Positions 24,038-32,826 of a stretch of 39,596 nucleotides of DNA are shown here, piece after piece. A program made the position numbers and the translations under genes. The DNA is taken from positions 223,922 through 263,517 of the forward strand of contig NZ_LMIJ01000014.1 in NCBI RefSeq assembly GCF_001428665.1. The letters are read 5' to 3'. Below the pieces are notes generated by a model that ran no database searches, was not told the DNA's origin, and saw nothing but the letters and a program-made list of their open reading frames with translations. Numbering within the stretch: position 1 is the stretch's first letter; each line of letters opens with the position of its first letter. The stretch comes from Acidovorax sp. Root219 (GTDB lineage: Bacteria > Pseudomonadota > Gammaproteobacteria > Burkholderiales > Burkholderiaceae_C).

Positions 24038-25780
24038 ATGGTGCAAGCAACAAACTCCCTGGTGGCCGAATTTCCTCCTGTGCCTGACGGTTCACCGCCC
24101 CTCCCGCTGGCTGAGCAGGCCTGGCTGGTGCGCTGCGAGCCCGCCGTCGCCGGCAGGCCTGGCGGCCCGCTCAGCGGCCTGCGCTTTGCGGTCAAGGACA
24201 ACATCGACGTGGCCGGCTACCCCACGTCCGCCGCCTGCCCTGCCTTTGCCTACACGGCCACGGCCCATGCGGCGGTGGTGCAGCGCCTGCTCGATGCGGG
24301 GGCAACGCTGGTGGGCAAGACCAACCTGGACCAGTTCGCCTGCGGGCTCAACGGCACCCGCTCGCCGCATGGCGCAGTGCCCAATGCGCTGGACCCGGCC
24401 TACGTGTCGGGTGGCTCCAGCTCGGGCTCGGCCTATGTGGTGGCCACCGGGCAGGTGGACTTCGCGCTGGGCACCGACACGGCCGGTTCGGGCCGGGTAC
24501 CGGCCGGGCTGAACAACATCGTGGGCATCAAGCCGACCAAGGGCCTGGTCAGCGCCCGGGGCGTGGTGCCGGCCGCGCAGAGCGCCGACTGTGTCTCGAT
24601 CTTCGCGCGCACGGTGGACGTGGCGGCCCGCGTGCTCCAGGTCGCACAGGGCTATGACGCGCAGGACCCCTATGGGCGGCAGCTCACCCTGGCCGCCGAG
24701 CCATTGCCCGCCAGCTTCCGTTTCGGCGTGCCCGATGTGCTCGAGTTCTTTGGCGATGCAGCGGCCGAGGCGGCATTCGCCGAGGCCGTGGCCCGCCTCA
24801 AGGCCCTGGGCGGCACGCCGGTGCCCATCCCCTACGCGCCACTGGCCCAGGCAGCAGCCCTGCTTTATGAAAGCGCGCTGGTCGCCGAACGCTATGCCGC
24901 CGTGCGCAGCTTCTTCGACCAGCACGAGGACCAGGTGGTGGAGCCGGTGCGCAGCATCCTGGCCAGCGGGCGCGGCTACAGCGCGGCCGACCTGTGTGAC
25001 GCCCAGACCCGGCTGCGTACCCTGGGCCAGCAGGTGGCACCGATGTGGCAGGGCGCCGAGGCCATCGACCTGCTGCTGGTGCCCACGGCCCCCACCCACT
25101 ACACCATTGCCGCCATGCAGGCCGACCCGGTGGTGCTCAACCGCAACCTGGGCGCCTACACCAACTTCGTCAACCTGCTGGACTATGCCGCCATCTCGGT
25201 GCCCAGCAGCCTGCGCGCCGATGGCCTGCCCTTCGGCATCACCCTCATCGGCCCCTGCGGCAGCGACTGGCAACTGGCCGAGCTGGGCCAGCGCTACCAC
25301 CACGCCACCGGCCTGCCCCAGGCCGCCGGCAGCACGCCCTTGCCCGCGCCCCAACCTATCGCCGGGCTGCAGGCACCCGCCACAGTACGGGTCGCCGTGG
25401 TCGGTGCCCACCTGAGCGGCATGCCACTCAACGGTCAGCTCACCGAACGCGGCGCCACGCTGGAGCTGGCGACCGAAACGGCCGCCGACTACCAGCTCTA
25501 CGCCCTGCCCGGCACCGTGCCGCCCAAGCCCGGCCTGCTGCGTGTGGCGCCGGGCCAGGGCAAGCGCATCGCGGTCGAGGTGTGGCGCATGCCCGCCGCG
25601 CACTACGGCAGCTTCGTCGCGCTGATCCCGCAGCCGCTGGGCATAGGCACGCTCACACTGGCCGACTCCAGCAGCGTGCAGGGCTTCATCTGCGAGCCGC
25701 TGGCGCTGGCCGGTGCGCGCGACATCAGCAGCTTCGGCGGCTGGCGGGCGTACATCACGTCGCTCAAGGCCAGCAACTGA
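24038..25780 (+). CDS. atzF: Allophanate hydrolase
   Basis: 580-residue amidase-signature enzyme that hydrolyses allophanate (urea-1-carboxylate), releasing ammonia and CO2. The amidase domain fills about 1-430 with the Ser-cisSer-Lys triad: Lys53 in FAVKDNIDVAGYP, Ser127 in GGSSSGSA and nucleophile Ser151 in GTDTAGSGRVPAG. A C-terminal domain (about 448-580, ending CEPLALAGARDISSFGGWRAYI) is typical of full-length allophanate hydrolases such as AtzF. It is the first gene of the operon. The ATG at 24038 lacks a visible Shine-Dalgarno site in the short leader, so translation initiation may be weak or unusual. No urea carboxylase gene is nearby; allophanate would come from biuret or 1-carboxybiuret instead. 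Confidence 0.94.
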   Translation: MVQATNSLVAEFPPVPDGSPPLPLAEQAWLVRCEPAVAGRPGGPLSGLRFAVKDNIDVAGYPTSAACPAFAYTATAHAAVVQRLLDAGATLVGKTNLDQFACGLNGTRSPHGAVPNALDPAYVSGGSSSGSAYVVATGQVDFALGTDTAGSGRVPAGLNNIVGIKPTKGLVSARGVVPAAQSADCVSIFARTVDVAARVLQVAQGYDAQDPYGRQLTLAAEPLPASFRFGVPDVLEFFGDAAAEAAFAEAVARLKALGGTPVPIPYAPLAQAAALLYESALVAERYAAVRSFFDQHEDQVVEPVRSILASGRGYSAADLCDAQTRLRTLGQQVAPMWQGAEAIDLLLVPTAPTHYTIAAMQADPVVLNRNLGAYTNFVNLLDYAAISVPSSLRADGLPFGITLIGPCGSDWQLAELGQRYHHATGLPQAAGSTPLPAPQPIAGLQAPATVRVAVVGAHLSGMPLNGQLTERGATLELATETAADYQLYALPGTVPPKPGLLRVAPGQGKRIAVEVWRMPAAHYGSFVALIPQPLGIGTLTLADSSSVQGFICEPLALAGARDISSFGGWRAYITSLKASN

Positions 25781-25831
25781 CGCATGCCCCTTTCATCCCC
25801 TCACCTTTCAACCTTGCTGCAGGAGCCTGCC

Positions 25832-26851
25832 ATGACATCCCACAGTTCCATCCCATCCACCGGCACTATCACCAGCACTTCGCGCCGCCGCGTCCTCACA
25901 GCCTCGGCCGCCACGCTGGGCATGCTCGCAGCCCCTGCCCTGGTGCGCGCCCAGTCCGGCCCCAAGGTCCGCATCGGCTTCTGGCCCGTGGCGGCCGGTT
26001 TGCCTTTCTTCGCTGCGGTGGAGAAAGGCTATTTCAAGGAGGCGGGCCTGGATGTGGAGCCGCTCAAGTTCGCGGGCGCCCAGCAGGTGATGGAGGCCAT
26101 GCTCTCGGGCCGCTCCGACGGCAGCTCCAACGGCACCGGCTCGGCCAACCTGGCCATCGGCGAGATCGCCCAGCCGGGCCTGTTCAAGATCTTCGCCACC
26201 AACCCGAGCAACGCCAAGTTCGTGCTCGACCAGTTCATCACCGGCAAGGACAGCGCCATCAAGACCATGGCCGACCTCAAGGGCAAGAAGGTCGCCTCGG
26301 GCCCCGGCATCCAGAACATGACGCTGTGCAAGACCATGCTGGCGCGTGCCGGCGCGACGGGTGCCACCGTGACCGAGCTGCCCATTGGCCAGCACATCGC
26401 CTCCATCGTCGCCGGCCAGGTCGACGCCTGCTACACCCTGGAGCCCACGGGCACCATCGGCCGCATGAACGGCACCACGCGCATCATCGAATCGGGCGTG
26501 GTCGCCAAATACATCCTGGGCGACGCGATGGCGCCCTGGCACGGCGGCGCAGCCAGCCTGACCAGCGAATTCATCAAGAAGAACCCCGAGGTGGCCAAGA
26601 AGTTCATCGCCGCCTACGCCCGCGGCATCGAGCTGGTGCGCACCAAGCCCGACGAGGCGCGGCAGTTCATGAAGGGCTACACCGCCATCGAGGGCGCGCT
26701 CACGGCCGAGGTGCCGCTGGCCTCGTACATGCTGCACAACGAGTTCAAGCCCAGCGACCTGGCGTACTTCCAGAAGTTCTACGACCTGTTCACCGAAAAG
26801 GGCATCTTCGAGAAGAAGGTCGTGGTCGACAGCCTGATCTACAAGGCCTGA
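25832..26851 (+). CDS. NitT/TauT-type ABC importer, substrate-binding protein
   Basis: 339-residue periplasmic binding protein of the SsuA/TauA/NMT1 class. A twin-arginine-like signal (SRRRVLTASAATLGMLAAPALVRAQ) precedes the mature protein, which begins GPKVRIGFWPVAAGLPFFAAVEKGYFKEAGLDVEPLKF. This is the standard opening of the family. An AGGAG ribosome site supports ATG 25832. It lies 51 bases after atzF and is followed by its own permease and ATPase genes. The substrate is unknown. Placement inside the operon points to a urea-like or s-triazine-derived nitrogen compound such as biuret, triuret or cyanurate. Confidence 0.92.
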   Translation: MTSHSSIPSTGTITSTSRRRVLTASAATLGMLAAPALVRAQSGPKVRIGFWPVAAGLPFFAAVEKGYFKEAGLDVEPLKFAGAQQVMEAMLSGRSDGSSNGTGSANLAIGEIAQPGLFKIFATNPSNAKFVLDQFITGKDSAIKTMADLKGKKVASGPGIQNMTLCKTMLARAGATGATVTELPIGQHIASIVAGQVDACYTLEPTGTIGRMNGTTRIIESGVVAKYILGDAMAPWHGGAASLTSEFIKKNPEVAKKFIAAYARGIELVRTKPDEARQFMKGYTAIEGALTAEVPLASYMLHNEFKPSDLAYFQKFYDLFTEKGIFEKKVVVDSLIYKA

Positions 26852-26862
26852 AGGGGCGCGCC

Positions 26863-27693
26863 ATGGCCGAAACCACCTCCACCACCGCCGGCGCCTGGTC
26901 GCCGCCCGCAGGCAAGGCGGCATCCGCTGCGCCCAAGACGCCCGCCTGGGACAAGCTGCTTCCCTTCGTCGGCCCCCTGGCCCTGTTCATCCTTTGGGAC
27001 CTGGTGGTGCGGCTGGGCTTCATCAAGCCCATCCTGCTGCCACCACCCGGCGCCACCGTGCTCACGCTGGTCACCGGCCTGGCGGGCGGGCCGCTGCTGC
27101 TGGACTTCGCGGTGACCGTCTGGCGCACGGTGCAGGCCTTCCTGATCGCGGCCGTGATCGGCGTGCCGCTCGGGGTGCTGCTGGGCAGCAACGAGCGCGC
27201 CTACCGCAGCGTGGAGTTTCTGATCGACTTCTTCCGCTCCACCCCCTCGTCGGCACTGATCCCGCTGTTCCTCCTGATCTTCGGCGTGTCGGACGTGAAC
27301 AAGGTGGCCATCGCCGCGTTCGGCGCCTTCCTGATCGTGATCTTCAACAGCGCCTATGGCGTCATCAATGCCCGCAAGCAGCGCGTGATGGCGGCGCGCG
27401 TGATGGGCGCTTCGCGCTGGCAGATCTTCAAGGACGTGCTGGTCTGGGAAAGCCTGCAGCCCACCTTCGTCGGCCTGCGCTCAGCCGTGTCGATGGCGCT
27501 GGTCATCGTGATCGTGGCCGAGATGTTCATCGGCTCCGATAACGGCCTGGGCCATCGCATCATCGATGCGCAGCAGGTGCTCAACGTCAAGAGCATGTAC
27601 GCCGCCATCCTGGCTGCAGGCGCCCTGGGCTATGCCCTCAACATCCTGTTCCTCGTCGCCGAACGCAGGATCGTTCACTGGAGCGGCCGATGA
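26863..27693 (+). CDS. NitT/TauT-type ABC importer, permease
   Basis: 276-residue inner-membrane permease. After a polar Ala/Thr/Pro-rich N-terminus (about 1-28) there are about six membrane helices, beginning LLPFVGPLALFILWDLVVRLG. The coupling-loop motif in INARKQRVMAARVMGASRWQIFKDV is the EAA-type contact with the ATPase. The gene follows the binding protein by 11 bases, and its stop overlaps the ATPase start by 4 bases. The start ATG at 26863 has only a GGGG-like ribosome site, but family alignment allows no better choice. Confidence 0.92.
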   Translation: MAETTSTTAGAWSPPAGKAASAAPKTPAWDKLLPFVGPLALFILWDLVVRLGFIKPILLPPPGATVLTLVTGLAGGPLLLDFAVTVWRTVQAFLIAAVIGVPLGVLLGSNERAYRSVEFLIDFFRSTPSSALIPLFLLIFGVSDVNKVAIAAFGAFLIVIFNSAYGVINARKQRVMAARVMGASRWQIFKDVLVWESLQPTFVGLRSAVSMALVIVIVAEMFIGSDNGLGHRIIDAQQVLNVKSMYAAILAAGALGYALNILFLVAERRIVHWSGR

Positions 27694-28511
27694 ACACCGT
27701 CGTCAATGGCGCCGTGTATGCCGATGTGCCCAAGCGTGTTTTCACACCCGGCCCGGCAGGCACCCACATCACCATCCGCGGGCTGACCAAGTACTTCGCC
27801 GGCTGGCCGCTGTACGAGGACTTCGACCTCGACATCCCCAAGCACAAGATCGTCTCGGTCTTCGGCCCCAACGGCTGCGGCAAGAGCACGCTGATCAACA
27901 TGATCGCCGGCCTCGTGCCCATCGACAGCGGCGAGATCCTGTTCGACGGCAAAAGCCTCAAGGACACCAAGATCGGCTATGTCTTTCAGAACTACCGCGA
28001 AGCGATGTTCCCGTGGATGCGCACCATCGACAACATCGCCTACCCGCTCAAGCTCGAAGGCAAGAGCAAGGCCGAGGTGGACCGCCGCATGGCCGAGCTG
28101 GTGGCCTCGTTCGACGTGAAGTTCGACCTCAACCGCTACCCCTACGAGCTCTCGGGCGGGCAGCAGCAGACGGCCTCCATCATGCGGGCGCTGGCGCCCA
28201 ACCCAGAGGTGCTGTTCCTCGACGAGCCCTTCTCGGCACTCGACTTCGAGATGACGCTGTTCATCCGCGAGAAGCTGCAGGAGGTGTTCATGCAGACCGG
28301 CACCACCATGCTGCTGGTATCGCACGACCTGGAAGAAGCCGTCTACCTGGCCGACGAGGTGCTGCTGCTGACCAAGCGCCCCACCCGCGTGGCCGAGATC
28401 CTGCACTACGACGATGCCCGCCCGCGCACCCTGGCCACGCTCAGCGAGCCGAGCTTCGTGGCCATGAAGAAGCTCAGCCTGGAGATCTTTCAGCGCGAGG
28501 TGCGCCGATGA
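27690..28511 (+). CDS. NitT/TauT-type ABC importer, ATPase
   Basis: 273-residue nucleotide-binding subunit. Walker A GPNGCGKST, Q-loop VFQNYREAMFPW, ABC signature LSGGQQQ (the usual R replaced by Q in the third Q position), Walker B VLFLDEPFSALD and the switch His in LVSHDLEEAVYLADEV are all visible. It is translationally coupled on both sides through 4-base overlaps, with the permease upstream and atzG downstream. That binds this importer to the AtzE/G/H enzymes in one transcript and supports a shared substrate. Confidence 0.94.
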   Translation: MNTVVNGAVYADVPKRVFTPGPAGTHITIRGLTKYFAGWPLYEDFDLDIPKHKIVSVFGPNGCGKSTLINMIAGLVPIDSGEILFDGKSLKDTKIGYVFQNYREAMFPWMRTIDNIAYPLKLEGKSKAEVDRRMAELVASFDVKFDLNRYPYELSGGQQQTASIMRALAPNPEVLFLDEPFSALDFEMTLFIREKLQEVFMQTGTTMLLVSHDLEEAVYLADEVLLLTKRPTRVAEILHYDDARPRTLATLSEPSFVAMKKLSLEIFQREVRR

Positions 28512-28717
28512 ACGCGGCCGAGCTCGAACGCTACCTCGACGCCGCGGCCACGGCCGTCGGCCTGCCCATCGCGCCCGAGCACCGCGCGGCCGTGCTCGGC
28601 TACCTGGCGCTGGCCAACGGCTTTGCCGACACCGTCAACGCCGTGCCGCTGGACGCGACGGACGAGCCCGCCATGGCCTTCGTCCCGGTGCTGCCTGCCG
28701 GGGGAGGCCGCGCATGA
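28508..28717 (+). CDS. atzG: AtzG-type small subunit (DUF4089) of 1-carboxybiuret hydrolase
   Basis: 69-residue protein that would pair with AtzE as GatC pairs with GatA; in Pseudomonas sp. ADP the AtzEG complex hydrolyses 1-carboxybiuret. The sequence begins MNAAELERYLDAAATAVGLPI, a pattern seen in DUF4089 proteins: a short helical pair followed by a segment ending PLDATDEPAMAFVP that would wrap around the partner. It overlaps the ABC ATPase stop and the atzE start by 4 bases each. The identification rests on size, family pattern and its position directly before atzE. Genes this short are easily missed by annotation. Confidence 0.87.
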   Translation: MNAAELERYLDAAATAVGLPIAPEHRAAVLGYLALANGFADTVNAVPLDATDEPAMAFVPVLPAGGGRA

Positions 28718-30132
28718 CGGCGCACTGGTGGCAACAGGATGCCGCCGGCATGGCACAGGCCGTGGCGGCGCGCGACGTGACCGCCACCGCGCTGGTGACG
28801 GCCTGCCTGGACCGCATCGAGCACACCGACGCCCGCGTCAACGCCTTCACCGCCGTGCTGCGGGCACGGGCCCTGGCGCGTGCCGCCCGCATCGATGCCG
28901 GCCTGGCTGCGGGGACGCAGGCCGCCCTGCCCCTGCTGGGAGTGCCCTTTGCCGTGAAGAACCTGTTCGACGTGGCGGGCCTCACCACGCTGGCTGGCTC
29001 CAAGATCGAGCGCGACCGCCCTCCCGCCAGGGCCGACGGCCTGCTGGTGCAGCGCCTGGAGGCCGCCGGTGCCATCCTCGTGGGGGCGCTCAACATGGAC
29101 GAGTACGCCTACGGCTTCACCACCGAGAACAGCCACGAGGGCGCCTGCCACAACCCGCACGACCTGGCCCGCATCGCGGGTGGCTCCTCGGGCGGCTCCG
29201 GCGCGGCGGTGGCCGCGGGCCAGGTGCCCATCACGCTCGGGTCGGACACCAATGGATCGATCCGCGTGCCGTCTTCGCTGTGCGGCGTGTTCGGCCTCAA
29301 GCCCACCTTCGGGCGGCTGCCGCGCACGGGCAGCTTTCCCTTCATCTCCAGCCTGGACCACCTGGGCCCCATGGCACGCAGTGTGCGCGACCTGGCGCTG
29401 GCCTATGACGCCATGCAGGGCCCCGAAGCACCTGCCGCACACACCGATGCCGGCTGCGCGCAGCGGCCGGCCCAGCCGGTGGCCCGCGACCTGGACAAGG
29501 GAATCACCGGCCTGCGCATTGGCGTGCTGGGTGGCTACTTTGCCGACAATGCCCTGCCTGAAGCGCGCGCCGCCGTGGCCCGGGTGGCGCAGGCGCTGGG
29601 CGCACAGGCCGAACCGGTGGAGCTGCCGCTGGTGGAGGCCGGCCGTGCGGCGGCGTTCCTCATCACCAACGCGGAGGCCGGGGCCCTGCACCTCGATAAC
29701 CTGCGCACGCGCGCAGCCGACTTCGAGCCGCTGTCACGCGACCGCTTCCTGGCCGGCGCGCTGATCCCTGCCGCCTGGGTGGCACGCGCCCAGCGCGTGC
29801 GCAGCCGCTATGCCCACGAAGCCGCACGGGTGCTGTCGCGCTACGACCTGCTGCTGGCCCCCGCCACGCCCTGCGCGGCCACGCCCATCGGAACCGAGCG
29901 GTTCGACCTGAACGGGCGCGACCTGCCGCTGCGCCCCAACATGGGCCTGCTGACCCAGCCCCTCTCGTGCATCGGCCTGCCGGTGTGCGCCGTGCCGGTG
30001 TGGGGCGCGCACGCAAGCCTTCCGATCGGCGTGCAGATCATCGCTGCGCCCCGGCGCGAAGACCTGGCGCTACGCGCCGCCGCCGTGCTGGAGGCCGCGG
30101 GCATCTGCCGCGCGCCCATCGCCACTTTGTGA
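28714..30132 (+). CDS. atzE: 1-carboxybiuret hydrolase catalytic subunit (amidase family)
   Basis: 472-residue amidase-signature enzyme matching AtzE. The triad is Lys82 ([20 protein letters not shown]), cis-Ser158 ([11 protein letters not shown]) and nucleophile Ser182 ([16 protein letters not shown]). AtzE-typical stretches include [17 protein letters not shown] and [18 protein letters not shown]. In the known pathway AtzEG converts 1-carboxybiuret to 1,3-dicarboxyurea, avoiding the biuret dead end, and the product then feeds AtzF. It is preceded by atzG with overlapping start and by a good GGGGGAGG ribosome site, and followed by atzH. The GatA family is the near relative, but the AtzG partner and context favour AtzE. 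Confidence 0.92.
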   Translation: MTAHWWQQDAAGMAQAVAARDVTATALVTACLDRIEHTDARVNAFTAVLRARALARAARIDAGLAAGTQAALPLLGVPFAVKNLFDVAGLTTLAGSKIERDRPPARADGLLVQRLEAAGAILVGALNMDEYAYGFTTENSHEGACHNPHDLARIAGGSSGGSGAAVAAGQVPITLGSDTNGSIRVPSSLCGVFGLKPTFGRLPRTGSFPFISSLDHLGPMARSVRDLALAYDAMQGPEAPAAHTDAGCAQRPAQPVARDLDKGITGLRIGVLGGYFADNALPEARAAVARVAQALGAQAEPVELPLVEAGRAAAFLITNAEAGALHLDNLRTRAADFEPLSRDRFLAGALIPAAWVARAQRVRSRYAHEAARVLSRYDLLLAPATPCAATPIGTERFDLNGRDLPLRPNMGLLTQPLSCIGLPVCAVPVWGAHASLPIGVQIIAAPRREDLALRAAAVLEAAGICRAPIATL

Positions 30133-30146
30133 AAGCCATATTTTTC

Positions 30147-30527
30147 ATGCCCTACACCATCAACCAGCCCGAGGTGCTCGCCGAGGTCGAGGCCGTGTTC
30201 GCCCGTTACGAGGACGCACTGGTGAACAACCACGTCGAGGTGCTCGACGCGCTGTTCTGGGACAGCCCCCACACCCTGCGCTACGGCGCCACCGAGAACC
30301 TGTACGGCTACGCGCAGATACAGGCCTTTCGAGCCGGGCGCCCGGCCCTGGGGCTGCAGCGGCGCCTGCTCAGGACCGTGATCACCACCTACGGCCGCGA
30401 CTTCGCCACCGCCAATGCCGAGTTCCAGCGCGAGGGCAGCGCCCGCACCGGCCGCCAGAGCCAGACCTGGCTGCGCACCGAGGCCGGCTGGCGCGTTGTC
30501 GCAGCCCACGTGAGCCTGCTCGACTGA
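30147..30527 (+). CDS. atzH: AtzH / HpxZ-like protein (DUF3225)
   Basis: 126-residue protein with an NTF2-like (SnoaL) look, of the DUF3225 group that includes AtzH and HpxZ. It begins [41 protein letters not shown] and continues [21 protein letters not shown] and [23 protein letters not shown], all typical. It follows atzE by 14 bases, the same gene order (G-E-H) as in the cyanuric acid operon of Pseudomonas sp. ADP. I regard its precise biochemical role as unsettled. A GTG at 30129 overlapping the atzE stop is an alternative start, but the family begins near the ATG at 30147. Confidence 0.87.
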   Translation: MPYTINQPEVLAEVEAVFARYEDALVNNHVEVLDALFWDSPHTLRYGATENLYGYAQIQAFRAGRPALGLQRRLLRTVITTYGRDFATANAEFQREGSARTGRQSQTWLRTEAGWRVVAAHVSLLD

Positions 30528-30572
30528 CCCCATCCCCTTCCCGTTGAACCCACCCCTGCCGAAAGGACCGCC

Positions 30573-31712
30573 ATGAAACACGAGAAACCCATGACCCGCC
30601 TTGCCAACCCGAACCGCCGCGAATCCCTGCAAGCCCTTGCGGCGCTGGGCGCTGCTGGCACCCTGGGCGGCTGGGCAATGCAGGCCAACGCGCAGGCCCC
30701 GCTCACCGTGGGCGTGATCTACGTCGGCCCGCGCGACGACTACGGCTACAACCAGGCCCATGCCCAGGCCGCGGCCGAGCTCAAGAAGATGCCCGGCATC
30801 AAGGTGGTGGAAGAAGAGAACGTACCCGAGACCGCCGCCGTGCAAAAGACCATGACCGGCATGATCGCGCAGGACGGCGCCAAGCTGCTGTTCCCGACCT
30901 CGTTCGGCTACTTCGACCCGCACCTGCTGGCGCTGGCCGCCAAGTACCCCGACGTGCGCTTTTCGCACTGCGGCGGCATGTGGACCGAAGGCAAGCACCC
31001 CAAGAACGCGGGCAGCTTCTTCGGCTACATCGACGAATGCCAGTTCCTCAACGGCGTGGTGGCCGGCCACATGAGCAAGAGCGGCAAGATCGCCTTCATC
31101 GCCGCCAAGCCCATCCCGCAGGTGCTGCGCAACATCAATGCCTTCACGCTGGGCGCGCGCTCGGTCAAGCCGGGCATCACCTGCAGCGTCATCTTCACGG
31201 GCGACTGGTCCATGGCCGTGAAGGAGGCCGAGGCCACCAACAGCCTGGCCGACCAGGGCTGCGACGTGTTCACCATGCACGTGGACGGGCCCAAGGTCAT
31301 TGTCGAAACCGCCGCCAAGCGCGGCAAGATGGTCTGCGGCTACCACGCCAGCCAGGCCAAGCTGGCGCCCCAGGCCTACCTGACGGGGGCCGAATGGAAC
31401 TGGCTCACGGCCTACACCACCATCATCGAGGCGGCCCGCACCGGCAAGCCGCACCCCAACTTCCTGCGCGGGGGCTTGAAGGAAGGCTTTGTGAAGATGT
31501 CCGCCTACGGCCCGGCCGTGAGCGAAGCCGCCAGGAAGCAGGCCGACGACACCAAGGCCAAGATGATCGCGGGCGGCTTCGACATCTTCAAGGGCCCTCT
31601 CAAGAACAACAAGGGCAAGGAGGTCATCGCCAGCGGCAAGTCGTTCAAGCAGACCGACCTGGAGCTGGAAAAGATGGACTACCTGGTCGAAGGCGTCCTC
31701 GGCTCGTTCTAA
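30573..31712 (+). CDS. BMP/PnrA family ABC binding protein (AtzT-like)
   Basis: 379-residue periplasmic binding protein of the basic-membrane-protein (nucleoside-binding, PnrA) family. A twin-arginine-like signal (NRRESLQALAALGAAGTLGGWAMQANAQA) precedes a mature domain opening LTVGVIYVGPRDDYGYNQAHAQAAAELKK. The related AtzT of the Pseudomonas sp. ADP atz region belongs to the same family, so uptake of an s-triazine- or ureide-like compound is likely. Nucleoside or purine import, common in this family, is the alternative. A GAAAGG ribosome site supports ATG 30573. Two permeases follow at once; the matching double ATPase is separated from them by biuH. Confidence 0.9.
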   Translation: MKHEKPMTRLANPNRRESLQALAALGAAGTLGGWAMQANAQAPLTVGVIYVGPRDDYGYNQAHAQAAAELKKMPGIKVVEEENVPETAAVQKTMTGMIAQDGAKLLFPTSFGYFDPHLLALAAKYPDVRFSHCGGMWTEGKHPKNAGSFFGYIDECQFLNGVVAGHMSKSGKIAFIAAKPIPQVLRNINAFTLGARSVKPGITCSVIFTGDWSMAVKEAEATNSLADQGCDVFTMHVDGPKVIVETAAKRGKMVCGYHASQAKLAPQAYLTGAEWNWLTAYTTIIEAARTGKPHPNFLRGGLKEGFVKMSAYGPAVSEAARKQADDTKAKMIAGGFDIFKGPLKNNKGKEVIASGKSFKQTDLELEKMDYLVEGVLGSF

Positions 31713-31725
31713 GCAAGGGACTGCC

Positions 31726-32826
31726 ATGCATTCGGCCGCCAAGGACGTCCTCTTGCCCGTTGTCGCCATCGGGCTGGCTCTGCTGCTGTTCGGCGGCTTC
31801 GTCGGCTTTGCGGGCGTGAACCCGATTGACGTGTGGACTACGCTGTTCAAGGGTGCGTTCGGCGACTGGTTCTCGTGGCAGAACACCCTGCAGCGCTCCG
31901 CACCACTCATGCTCACGGCCCTGTGCGTGGCCCTGCCCGCGCGGGCGGGGCTGACCATCATCGGGGGCGAGGGCGCACTGGTGCTCGGCGGCCTGGCCGC
32001 CGCGGCGCTGCCCATGGCCGTGGCCTTGCCCGACAATGTGGCGGGCACGGCGCTGGCCTGTGCCGCAGGCGCCGTGGCCGGTGCCCTGTGGATCGTGCTG
32101 GCGGGCTGGCTGCGCCAGTACCGCGGCATCAACGAGACCATCAGCAGCCTGCTGCTGTCGTACGTGGCCATCGGCCTGTTCAAGCACTTCGTGGAGGGCA
32201 CCCTGCGCGACCCTGCCAGCCTGAACAAGCCGGCCACGCCCAGCCTCGATCCGGGCCTGCTGATCGGCGGCATCGGCGGCTCGGACGTGCACTGGGGCCT
32301 GGTGCTGGGCGTGCTGGCCTGCGTGGCGCTGGGCCTGTGGCTGCACTGGACGGCCTCGGGCTTCTCGATCCGCGTGGTGGGCGGCAACCCGCGCGCCGCG
32401 CAACTCGTGGGCCTGCCGGCCACCCGGCTGATCCTGGTGGCCTGCGCCCTGGGCGGCGCGGCGGCAGGCCTCGCCGGTGCCGTGGAGGTGGCGGCGGTGC
32501 ACACCAATGCCAATGGCGCGCTGATCGCGGGCTACGGCTACGCCGGCATCCTCGTGGCCTTCATCGCGCGGCACAACCCGATCGCCATCATCCCGGTGGC
32601 CATCCTGTTCGGCGGCTTCGGCGCAGCCGGCAGCCTGCTGCAGCGCCGCCTGGGCCTGCCCGATGCCTCGGTGATGGTGCTGCAGGGCATTGCCTTCGTG
32701 CTGATCCTGGCCAGCGAGGCGCTGCGTGACGTGGACTGGCGGGCCCTGTGGGCCCAGCGGCGCAGCCGGCCCGCCGAGGCGACGACTCCAACCGCCCCTC
32801 CCACCGCGAATGTGGAGCCCATATGA
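31726..32826 (+). CDS. BMP-type ABC importer, permease 1
   Basis: 366-residue inner-membrane permease of the BPD_transp_2 (ribose/nucleoside) class. Roughly eight to ten hydrophobic segments are seen. It has the characteristic TIIGGEGALVLGG after the first long helix and INETISSLLLSYVAIGL, as in the larger of the two permeases of nucleoside-type systems. SIRVVGGNPRAAQLVGL forms the cytoplasmic coupling region. The last 30 residues are a polar Pro/Thr-rich tail. It begins 13 bases after the binding protein gene with an AAGGGA ribosome site and overlaps permease 2 by 4 bases. Confidence 0.92.
   Translation: MHSAAKDVLLPVVAIGLALLLFGGFVGFAGVNPIDVWTTLFKGAFGDWFSWQNTLQRSAPLMLTALCVALPARAGLTIIGGEGALVLGGLAAAALPMAVALPDNVAGTALACAAGAVAGALWIVLAGWLRQYRGINETISSLLLSYVAIGLFKHFVEGTLRDPASLNKPATPSLDPGLLIGGIGGSDVHWGLVLGVLACVALGLWLHWTASGFSIRVVGGNPRAAQLVGLPATRLILVACALGGAAAGLAGAVEVAAVHTNANGALIAGYGYAGILVAFIARHNPIAIIPVAILFGGFGAAGSLLQRRLGLPDASVMVLQGIAFVLILASEALRDVDWRALWAQRRSRPAEATTPTAPPTANVEPI

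Noticed and set aside
28714..30132. AtzE homologue read as GatA of the tRNA amidotransferase
   Set aside because: Close resemblance to AtzE, an overlapping DUF4089 (AtzG) gene and the atzH and atzF neighbours point to 1-carboxybiuret hydrolase; no gatB is present.
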